DNA of 59,149 bases, taken from an uncultured Verrucomicrobia subdivision 3 bacterium. GTDB taxonomy: Bacteria; Verrucomicrobiota; Verrucomicrobiia; Limisphaerales; UBA11358. The stretch spans positions 1 through 59,149 of the forward strand of contig CAILMI010000015.1 of the NCBI GenBank assembly GCA_903835255.1. The letters run 5' to 3'. The notes under the pieces are model-generated. The model was not told the origin of the DNA and ran no database searches. It was given only the letters and a program-made list of their open reading frames with translations. Shown piece after piece: positions 52,761-59,149 of this stretch. Position 1 is the stretch's first letter, and every line of letters starts with the position of its first letter. Position numbers and translations under genes: made by a program.

Positions 52761-52886
52761 CAGTTCTTGGAAACTTTGGGACAGGTAGGGCGCTCCATGC
52801 GCGCCGTCGTGGTCAATCCGCACGCGTGGGTTGGCAGCCGCGGCGGGCAGAGGATTGACCGCCCTGCCCGCCGATGTCCCAAGGTT
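52761..52886. repeat. R3 dispersed repeat, copy b
   Basis: Gap-free match to 831-956. It fills most of the 150-bp space between the six-hairpin glycosidase gene and the PL10 gene. This copy has clear internal inverted symmetry: TTGGGACA near 52777 against TGTCCCAA near 52875, GGTAGGGCG against CGCCCTGCC, and GGTCAATCC against GGATTGACC. It could fold into a long imperfect hairpin in RNA. Confidence 0.85.
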
Positions 52887-52903
52887 TAGTTTTTTAACTG
52901 CCA

Positions 52904-54493
52904 TTACTGGGGGAGCCTTCCGGAAACGGGTTTGAATTGGCGGCTGCGGGCGATTTCTTTTCCATCCGCAAAAATCACCAGCCCGGCTCCGCGGCCATAC
53001 CGCGTGCCGTCCTTGTCCCAGAGGATGGTCAACGAATGGCCGTGATAGGCCACGCCCTCCAGGCAGAACCAATCCCAGGTTCCCGGCGGCAGCAACGGAT
53101 TGACTTCCACGACCTCCCCGGCGCTCGGACGCAAGCCGACCACGCCCGTGATGAGGAGGTCGGCAAACGTGGAGTGATTATAATAACGGCTGCGGCCGCC
53201 TTTGCCATTGACCCAATCGCCCGTGACCTCGTCGAGATATTCCCCGATGTAAGGCTTACCCTGCGCATGCTGGCTGTGGACGTAAGCCATGAAGACATCA
53301 AAGTAATCCTGCGATGTGACGCGGTTTTGCCGGCCGGCGCGCAGCACTTCGGCCAGTCCATAGAGCGTCTGGCAGGTGCCAAACGGCCAGACCGCGCCAT
53401 CCCATTCGCACGTGCCGACGCCGTGGGAGCGAAACAGCGGATGCCGTCGCTCGGCGGTGGTGACGCCGGCGGGCGCCGCAAACCCCTGCGGATCGGTCAG
53501 AAAACCCCAGGCGGCACTGTACTTTTTAACGGGATCCGGGAGGCCAAACATCCAGGGGACAAACCCGATTTCCTCGCGCACGTTGGAAAAACTCCCGTCG
53601 GGACGGCGCACCTCGAAAAACTGGGCATCGCTGTTCCACAGGGTTTCCTGAGTGCGCTTCTGTAATTGGGCGGCTTTTCCGGCAAATTCTTTCGCCACCG
53701 CCGAGTTTTTTGCCAACCGCGCAATTTCAGCGATGGAGCGCGCATTGGCGAACATGTAGGCGTTGATCGTGGGGCGCGCGTTTTGATCCTTGCGAGAGCC
53801 GCTGATGGATTCCTCCATGCCGTCGCGCACGTCAAACTGCCAGAACAAGCCGTTGGTCAGCTGCCGTTCTGTTTCCCAGGCCCGGTAGTCGGCGACCAGA
53901 TCCGGCAGCAGGTTCGTCAGGAATGCCGTGTTGCCGTTCACCAGGGAGCGCTCGTAAACTGCGGTGGCGAACCAGCTGCTGAAGGCGTGAAACTTTTTCT
54001 GCGGCTGACCGTGATTGCCGCGGAGCCAGAACACCGTGTCCTCATCCATGTATTTTGAGTCATGGAGCCAGCGGCCCTCAGCCAGATGAAATCCCGCTGC
54101 GCAGCTGATGGCGTTAAAGGCGGCGGCGTGCCGGACAGGCGTCAGGAATTCCGTAACGACGTAGCCCTGGGGCGTCTGCACGAGATGCTTTCGAAAAGAC
54201 CACCAGCGAAAATAATACATCTCCTCCACCTCCGGATCCGGGCACTCGAAGAAGGGGATTTCCTGCTGCAGCCAGGCCCAGGAATCCGTGTTGGACACGG
54301 CGTTGGTAACGTTCTCCGGCTCCATTCCGTTGAAGCGTTCGATGTGATGGGCGAACGATCCGGGCTTGAGGACAGAACTCTCCACCGCAACGGCACCCTG
54401 AACCAGGAACCCCATAAAACAGGCGAGCCATAGGAGCTGGCGCAAACGCCATTGCCCATTCGTCTGTTCCCCGTGTTTCCCAGTCCGGCGCAT
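52904..54493 (-). CDS. Secreted six-hairpin glycosidase (MGH1-like)
   Basis: A 529-residue exported enzyme, hydrophobic signal at about 20-36 (LLWLACFMGFLVQGAVA). The mature part is a six-hairpin (alpha/alpha)6 barrel like the MGH1/GH63-type glycosidases. Stretches with candidate acids are QFDVRDGMEESISGSRKDQN, GTCEWDGAVWPFGTCQTLYG, KPYIGEYLDEVTGDW and YYNHSTFADLLITGVVGLRP. A short beta domain closes it. Substrate unknown. It follows the aldolase gene after 7 bp and is followed by the R3 repeat. Confidence 0.75.
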   Translation of the reverse strand: MRRTGKHGEQTNGQWRLRQLLWLACFMGFLVQGAVAVESSVLKPGSFAHHIERFNGMEPENVTNAVSNTDSWAWLQQEIPFFECPDPEVEEMYYFRWWSFRKHLVQTPQGYVVTEFLTPVRHAAAFNAISCAAGFHLAEGRWLHDSKYMDEDTVFWLRGNHGQPQKKFHAFSSWFATAVYERSLVNGNTAFLTNLLPDLVADYRAWETERQLTNGLFWQFDVRDGMEESISGSRKDQNARPTINAYMFANARSIAEIARLAKNSAVAKEFAGKAAQLQKRTQETLWNSDAQFFEVRRPDGSFSNVREEIGFVPWMFGLPDPVKKYSAAWGFLTDPQGFAAPAGVTTAERRHPLFRSHGVGTCEWDGAVWPFGTCQTLYGLAEVLRAGRQNRVTSQDYFDVFMAYVHSQHAQGKPYIGEYLDEVTGDWVNGKGGRSRYYNHSTFADLLITGVVGLRPSAGEVVEVNPLLPPGTWDWFCLEGVAYHGHSLTILWDKDGTRYGRGAGLVIFADGKEIARSRQFKPVSGRLPQ

Positions 54494-54500
54494 GATTATC

Positions 54501-55427
54501 TTAGAGGTTGAAGCGGGCCATCTCGGTTTCGATTTCTTTTAATCGGGTCGCGACCAGTTCCCGCTCGGTGTCCCGAAAGCGATGGAACGGTTCGGCCATG
54601 AAATCATTGCAAATGCCCTTGGTCGCCAGCACGCACTTAATACCCTTGATGATGGAGGAAGCGTGCCTGCCGACCCGGTAAAACGAATCGCTTACCCGCT
54701 GAATCTGCTGCTGCAATTCCCCCGCGCGGGCCAGATTTCCGGCGCGGTAAGCCTCGACCACCTGGACGTACAGTTTCGGGAACAGGTTCGCGCCGCCGCT
54801 GACGCCGCCATTGCCGCCCAGCTGAAGCGTGGCCAAAAGCTTTTCCTCAGGGCCGATCAGCAGCGGCCAGTCCGGACGATGCCGCCGGATGAGTTCGGCG
54901 GCATTCTTGAAATAATCCAGATCGCCGGAACTGTCCTTGAGGCCGATGATGCGCGGATTGTCCATCGCGCGGCGGAGGGTGTCGGCCTCGATGGTGACTT
55001 TGGTGAGCGCCGGCATGTTGTAGATGTACAGCGGCAGCGGCAGCTCGGGCACGAGATGGTCCAGATACTCCTGAAGCTCCGGCTGCGCCTCGGGCAGATA
55101 ATACGGGGGCGCCAGCACAACGGCGTCCGCTCCGAAATCCGCCGCCGCGCGCGCGACGGCCACGGACTCGATGAATGCGGTGTCGGTGATGCCGACCAGC
55201 ACTGGCACGCGCCGCTTCACCTGCTGACAGACGCGCTGGATCAATTCACGGCGGAGCCGGTAGCTCAGACTCGGGCCTTCACCGGTGGTGCCCAGGATGA
55301 ACAGCCCGGCCACGCCGCCGGTAAGGATGTGTTCAATCAGCCGCTCCAGCCCGGCCACGTCCAGCTCATCGCGGCCGCGCAACGGGGTGATCATCGGGGG
55401 GACAATTCCTGTAAGGGGTGCTTTCAT
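54501..55427 (-). CDS. DapA/NanA-family aldolase (2-keto-3-deoxy acid type)
   Basis: A class I pyruvate-dependent aldolase or dehydratase of 308 residues. GTTGEGPSL is the pyruvate-carboxylate loop, the catalytic Tyr is in PLYIYNMPALT and the Schiff-base lysine in IIGLKDSSGDLDYF. Members include dihydrodipicolinate synthase, 2-keto-3-deoxygluconate aldolase and 5-keto-4-deoxyglucarate dehydratase. Because it sits between an MFS transporter (4-bp overlap) and a secreted glycosidase in a pectin locus, a keto-deoxy-sugar-acid aldolase is more likely than a lysine biosynthesis enzyme (inference). Confidence 0.85.
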   Translation of the reverse strand: MKAPLTGIVPPMITPLRGRDELDVAGLERLIEHILTGGVAGLFILGTTGEGPSLSYRLRRELIQRVCQQVKRRVPVLVGITDTAFIESVAVARAAADFGADAVVLAPPYYLPEAQPELQEYLDHLVPELPLPLYIYNMPALTKVTIEADTLRRAMDNPRIIGLKDSSGDLDYFKNAAELIRRHRPDWPLLIGPEEKLLATLQLGGNGGVSGGANLFPKLYVQVVEAYRAGNLARAGELQQQIQRVSDSFYRVGRHASSIIKGIKCVLATKGICNDFMAEPFHRFRDTERELVATRLKEIETEMARFNL

Positions 55428-56659
55428 AAAATGGATTCCGCAGAGGCGGGCCGGGGTTTCAAAAACAATATCAGCAGCGCGCTGAGCAGGGCGACCGCCG
55501 CCGACACCGCGAAGGCGATGGAAAAGGGGATGTGCTGGTCGCGCATCCAGCCCAAGACCACCGTCGCCCCGGCGCCGACGCTGATGCTGACGAGGTTCAT
55601 GAAGCCATAGCCGGTGGCGCGGTGTTCCGGGCGTGCGATCTGGCAGAGGATCGGCATGTTGTTGCAGTCAAAAAAACCCCAGCCCAGCCCGAATAAAATC
55701 ATCGCAAAGATGGCAACTCCCAGGCTGCCGGCATAGCCCAGCCCGAGCAGCGCCGGCACCAGCAGCAGCACCCCGAGCGCACTGGTGTAGATGCGGCCGC
55801 GCTGCGTCCGGCGCATCCACCCGTCCGCCACCACGCCGCCGAGGAGCACTCCCACGAACGAGGCGATCTGGATGTAGCCGGTGGCCGAGAGGCCCGCAGG
55901 CCCCTGCTTGAGTTGAAAGGTGTCCGCGAGATACGTGGGCAGCCAGTTTTTGGTGACCCAGCCCGCGATGGCGGGCAGCGTGAAATAAACCACGAGTATC
56001 CAGAACGCCGGCTGCGACCAAAGGGCGCGGCAGGTTTCGCCGATCCGGATGGGGACCTTCGCCGTCGCCTGTCTTCCGCCCTCCCGCAAAGCCAGCATCA
56101 GCACCACGGAATAAATCACCCCGGCCGCGCCGAACCAGGTGAAACAATTCCGCCACGAACTTGTCTGGGCGATGTAGCCGCCCACGCCGCCGAGCGCGAG
56201 GCCCACATAGATGCCGCTCTGATGGATCCCGATGGCCCGGGCGCGCGTGCCGCCGGTGTGAAAATCCGCGATCAGCGCCAGCGCGGCAGGAATGTAGAAC
56301 GCCTCGCTGATGCCCATCAGCGCCCGCAAGGTGAGCATCTGCGAATAGGTCTGGGCATGACCGGTCGCCCAGGTCACCGCCGACCAGACGAACAAACTGC
56401 CGATGACCATCCAGCGGCGGTTGAACTTGTCGGCCAGGAATCCGCCCACGGGACTGAGAAATGCGTACACCCACATGAAGACGGCCATGAGCGTGCCGAA
56501 ATCCTGGTCGTTGGCGATGCTCGGGATGTCGGCGCGGATGGAGGAGCGGATGGAGGAGACCATCTGCCGGTCGAGATAGTTCAGCAGAACCACCGGCCAG
56601 AGCAACGCCACCACAGCCCACGCATAGGAGGTGATTTTTTGAGGGCCCGTAGTCATCAT
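55424..56659 (-). CDS. MFS transporter (sugar-acid symporter-like)
   Basis: A 411-residue major facilitator with about twelve hydrophobic segments. LLNYLDRQMVSSIRSSIRAD and VYAFLSPVGGFLADKFNRRW are typical of anion:cation symporters for hexuronates, and LVFAIMILFGLGW-like segments continue in the second half. Three candidate starts lie together (GTG 56662, ATG 56659, ATG 56656). It overlaps the DapA-family aldolase gene by 4 bp. The 116-bp gap upstream contains a truncated R1 element. Confidence 0.85.
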   Translation of the reverse strand: MMTTGPQKITSYAWAVVALLWPVVLLNYLDRQMVSSIRSSIRADIPSIANDQDFGTLMAVFMWVYAFLSPVGGFLADKFNRRWMVIGSLFVWSAVTWATGHAQTYSQMLTLRALMGISEAFYIPAALALIADFHTGGTRARAIGIHQSGIYVGLALGGVGGYIAQTSSWRNCFTWFGAAGVIYSVVLMLALREGGRQATAKVPIRIGETCRALWSQPAFWILVVYFTLPAIAGWVTKNWLPTYLADTFQLKQGPAGLSATGYIQIASFVGVLLGGVVADGWMRRTQRGRIYTSALGVLLLVPALLGLGYAGSLGVAIFAMILFGLGWGFFDCNNMPILCQIARPEHRATGYGFMNLVSISVGAGATVVLGWMRDQHIPFSIAFAVSAAVALLSALLILFLKPRPASAESIL

Positions 56660-56688
56660 CACGAATTATTTCAAACGCATCCGTATTA

Positions 56689-56770
56689 AACCTGAATTTC
56701 GCAGGGGGAGTCTCGCCAATAATGGCGCGGAGAGGGTGCTGCCCCTGTCCACGCTGGGCGATCTACGGGT
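56689..56770 (+). repeat. Truncated R1 element, copy c
   Basis: AACCTGAATTTCGCA at 56689-56703 matches the R1 terminus AACCCGAATTCCGAA at 12 of 15 positions. The following bases (AATGGCGCGGAGAGGGTGCT ... CCTGTCCACGC) track the internal R1 sequence AATGGTAGGGAGAGAGCTGC ... CTGTCCCCGCC. The far half of the element is missing. It lies in the gap between the PL1-like gene and the MFS gene. Confidence 0.5.
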
Positions 56771-56778
56771 TGGATAGT

Positions 56779-58464
56779 TTATTGGTTCCGCTTGTCCACA
56801 TTGTTCTTCAAATTCGTCCAATCCACCTTCCGGGCTTGCGGGTCGAGGCCATTGATAAAATCTTCGATGTTGGTGTAGCCATCGCCATTCAAATCGGCCG
56901 CGGCATCCGAGGCATCCTTCGGGTTCAAGCCGTGCGCCACTTCCCAATCGTCGGGCATGCCGTCGCCATCCGTATCCAGATAGGGCGTGCCTTTGTAATC
57001 CGGCCAGCCGCCCACTTCGCTGGGATCCGTGATGAACCCCTTGGGGACCAGCCCGGCCAGCTCATCGGTCCACTTTTGGGCATACCCATAGAACTTGGCC
57101 TTCTCCTGCGAACCCTTGGCGATGGTGAAGGGCGGAATGACCCCCGTCCGCACTTCCTGGATAATCCGCTCATCGACCGGATCCCGGTGCGGCAGCGTGG
57201 CGCCAGCATTGGAAAGAACGTACGGATAAGCAGCAGATGCCGGTATGAGGTCCAGCGGCGCGTGCAGGAAAGGCTCATTCACCCGAATCTTGGCGAGCGC
57301 CGTCTTGAGAGACTCGGATCTGACCCCGGGCTGCACCCCGCCATCCCAATTATCCTTGGTCACGTTGTCATGCCCCTCCACGACGTTGCCGGAGACATAA
57401 GCTTTTCCAAAGTGGTCGATGACCGTCTTGCTGCGTTCGGATTCGGGCTTGAGCAGGCGATACGCCACCTCACTGTCCGGCGTGCCGGGGCCGGGCTTCA
57501 GATAATTATTAATGATGTTATACAAGCTCATGTGATCCCCGCCGTCGATGGTCCGGTGACGGTAATTAAAGAGCACGTTGTTCACAAAAGTGAAATCGCC
57601 GTACATGCCCACGCTGGGATTCCGCCCCGTATTGCAGGCCCAGAGATTGCGCAGGAACGTGCTGTTCAGGCCGCCGATGGTGGAGCCGAACGAATGATGG
57701 AAAATATTGAGCGATTCCGAAGAGATAGAGTTCTGGATGGTGACGTTGACGGTGGGCAGCTTGAGATCCTTGCCTCCAGCCGGCGGATGATACATGTGGC
57801 GATACATGGAGATGTTCTCGTCCAAGCTCCACGAGGCGGACACGTGATCGATGATGAGGTTGCCCACCGGATTGCCCCCGAAAGAATCGTCGCGGTCCGC
57901 CGCCTCGGTCTTGCCGCGGCGAAAACGCATGTGCCGGACGATGATATCATGGGTATTCAACTCCACGGTGTTACCCGCGATGCAGATGCCGTCGCCAGGA
58001 GCGGTGTTGCCCGCGATGGTGACATAGGGCGCGCGAATGCTGACGGCGGCTTTCAGGCGGATGATGCCCGAGACGTTGAAGACGATGATGCGCGGCCCGC
58101 CCTGCTCGCAGGCGTCGCGAAAGCTTCCCGGCCCGCTGTCGTTCAGGTTCGTGACGACAAGGACTTTGCCGCCGCGACCGCCGAACGAATACATCCCGCC
58201 ACCCCAGGCGCCGGGAAATGCGGGAATTTTGGCCTGCGGCAGATCCCAGGGCTTGGCGGCGCCTGGAAGGTAGGGCTTGCCCTTGGCCGCCCACTCCTGG
58301 ATTACCGGCAGCGCGCGCTGAAAGGCTTCATTGGACAAATTACTTGCCGCCGCCCGCTCGGCCCGGGACGCCTCCATGATATCTGACGGCACTTGAGGAT
58401 AGCCTTGAGCTTGGGCGGAAAGCGCCATAGCGCCCATCAAAACAACCAGCATTATTTTTTTCAT
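56779..58464 (-). CDS. Secreted PL1-type pectate lyase
   Basis: A 561-residue secreted lyase. The signal peptide is MKKIMLVVLMGAMALSAQAQ. The beta helix at about 80-470 opens with IPAFPGAWGGGMYSFGGRGG and VTNLNDSGPGSFRDACEQGG; HDIIVRHMRFRRG and LIIDHVSASWSLDENIS are typical of the PL1 active-site side. Residues 496-540 carry calcium-binding loops (DTDGDGMPDDWE, DLNGDGYTNIEDFI). The organisation matches the catalytic part of the lyase at 36109. It is the first gene of the leftward pectin cluster; the R1 copy b ends 13 bp upstream of its ATG. Confidence 0.87.
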   Translation of the reverse strand: MKKIMLVVLMGAMALSAQAQGYPQVPSDIMEASRAERAAASNLSNEAFQRALPVIQEWAAKGKPYLPGAAKPWDLPQAKIPAFPGAWGGGMYSFGGRGGKVLVVTNLNDSGPGSFRDACEQGGPRIIVFNVSGIIRLKAAVSIRAPYVTIAGNTAPGDGICIAGNTVELNTHDIIVRHMRFRRGKTEAADRDDSFGGNPVGNLIIDHVSASWSLDENISMYRHMYHPPAGGKDLKLPTVNVTIQNSISSESLNIFHHSFGSTIGGLNSTFLRNLWACNTGRNPSVGMYGDFTFVNNVLFNYRHRTIDGGDHMSLYNIINNYLKPGPGTPDSEVAYRLLKPESERSKTVIDHFGKAYVSGNVVEGHDNVTKDNWDGGVQPGVRSESLKTALAKIRVNEPFLHAPLDLIPASAAYPYVLSNAGATLPHRDPVDERIIQEVRTGVIPPFTIAKGSQEKAKFYGYAQKWTDELAGLVPKGFITDPSEVGGWPDYKGTPYLDTDGDGMPDDWEVAHGLNPKDASDAAADLNGDGYTNIEDFINGLDPQARKVDWTNLKNNVDKRNQ

Positions 58465-58477
58465 AAATTAATTTTCA

Positions 58478-58669
58478 AACCCGAATTCCGAAGCGAGCCT
58501 TTGCTGAAAATGGTAGGGAGAGAGCTGCGCTGTCCCCGCCCGCGCGGAGCGGGCGGAACAAATTGTGCCCGGCTTCACGCGCCACCCCACTCGTTCCGTC
58601 GCCTGGCGCTGCGCTCGGCGACCGGGACGGCGCAGCGCGCCATCCCTACCCCATTTCGGAATTCGGGTT
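58478..58669 (+). repeat. R1 MITE-like element, copy b (192 bp)
   Basis: Bounded by perfect 15-bp inverted repeats, AACCCGAATTCCGAA at 58478-58492 and TTCGGAATTCGGGTT at 58655-58669. A second inverted pair lies inside (GGTAGGGA / TCCCTACC). The element carries no plausible gene. It lies 13 bp upstream of the ATG of the first gene of the pectin cluster. A 194-bp relative in opposite orientation is at 51482-51675. Confidence 0.88.
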
Positions 58670-58748
58670 AAAACATCAGACTGATAAATCACAAAACTAT
58701 CCATTGGCTTACAAACCCTCAAACGCCTTCGATCACGGTATTCTTTCG

Positions 58749-59149
58749 CCGAACGAAGCGGGCCACGCTCTCGCATAGGCCTTCCCCCTCGCCTCGCGAA
58801 GCAGGAGCGGGGAGAGGGCCGGGGAGAGGGGCAGCCCTACGAACCAAGCGAGCCCCCAAGCGCCTCCTCTCCCCGCCCTCTCCTCCATTGCATGGAAGAG
58901 AGGGAGCAATGGCAATCAAACCACGCCGTTGCATCCCGCGTTCAACGTCAGAATCTAATTTGAAATAAACCCCTTTCACCCACCGAACGAGGCGGGCCAC
59001 GCTCTCGCACAGGTCTTCCCCCTCACCCCGCGAAGCATGAGCGGGGAGAGGGCCGGGGAGAGGGGCAGCCCTACGAACCAAGCGAGCCCCCAAGCGCCTC
59101 CTCTCCCCGCCCTCTCCTCCATTGCATGGAAGAGAGGGAGCAATGGCAA
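58749..59149 (+). repeat. R2 tandem repeat, 234-bp period
   Basis: CCGAACGA(A/G)GCGGGCCACG begins at 58749 and again at 58983, and the block ending CAATGGCAA recurs exactly 234 bp later (58915 and 59149). After a slightly diverged first 60 bases, the units are essentially identical up to CAATGGCAA. Each unit is about 167 bp of GC-rich repeat plus a 67-bp spacer; only one spacer (58916-58982) is inside the window, and the array continues past the right edge. A diverged inverted relative is at 127-332. The leftward frame of 124 codons here is a by-product. Confidence 0.88.

Noticed and set aside
58478-58669. GAATTC-containing ends of R1 as a cloning or linker artefact
   Set aside because: The body and ends are present in diverged form elsewhere (51482-51675, 56689, 333-347), showing natural evolution.
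58719-59093. 124-codon leftward frame with duplicated RRAAPLPGPLPA segments
   Set aside because: It is the translation of the R2 tandem repeat; the apparent protein repeat is the DNA repeat, and there is no ribosome-binding site.
58749-59149. Tandem repeat as a CRISPR array
   Set aside because: The period is 234 bp with long conserved units and only one internal spacer; no cas gene is present. It is not CRISPR-like.

Overview
The window looks like a chromosomal segment of a GC-rich, Gram-negative-type bacterium, most probably a member of the Verrucomicrobiota. That placement is inferred from gene content: many secreted polysaccharide-degrading enzymes, DUF6298 and DUF3826 proteins, an LPS-type heptose operon, an RNase R with a long basic tail, and several families of short intergenic repeats. 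No rRNA or tRNA gene and no CRISPR array was seen.

Layout. Positions 1-126 hold the last 41 codons of an IS110-family transposase, followed by repeat DNA and a possible 36-aa membrane peptide. Positions 1016-7535 hold housekeeping and envelope genes: argS with a terminator, a PTS IIA-like protein, an M50-like membrane protease, an MscS channel, a MEKHLA protein and an M48 lipoprotein protease. Positions 7668-9214 (plus strand) encode a heptose-phosphate adenylyltransferase and a GT9 glycosyltransferase. Positions 9283-16947 (minus strand) are a tightly packed nine-gene operon for nucleotide-activated heptose and related sugars: epimerase, UDP-sugar dehydrogenase homologue, SDR, Gfo/Idh, HddA-like kinase, HddC-like nucleotidyltransferase, GmhA-like isomerase, GmhB and a transaldolase. 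RNase R and a CvfB-like RNA-binding protein follow.

From 20699 to 58464 the window is a very large plant-polysaccharide locus, best explained as pectin / rhamnogalacturonan utilisation. On the plus strand lie a GH78 rhamnosidase and a BNR sialidase-like lipoprotein. On the minus strand a long run of closely spaced genes encodes secreted depolymerases (two PL1-like and one PL10-like pectate lyase, GH43-, GH79-, GH127-, alpha-glucuronidase-like, DUF4038/5060-, DUF6298- and six-hairpin-type enzymes). It also encodes cytoplasmic acid-sugar enzymes (RraA family, two enolase-superfamily dehydratases, a split altronate-dehydratase-type enzyme, SDR, Gfo/Idh, DapA-family aldolase) and three MFS transporters. 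No SusC/SusD pair and no transcription regulator is present. The logic appears to be extracellular or periplasmic release of mono- and small oligo-uronides, uptake by MFS symporters, and dehydration / aldol cleavage in the cytoplasm.

The most unusual signal is in the gaps. At least four families of short structured repeats fill the few long intergenic gaps of the pectin locus. When each repeat is subtracted, about 16-35 bp of ordinary operon spacing remains. One family (R1, about 193 bp, 15-bp terminal inverted repeats) sits 2-13 bp upstream of the start codons of two polysaccharide-degradation genes and has created a 70-codon in-frame extension of one. A truncated third copy lies in another gap.
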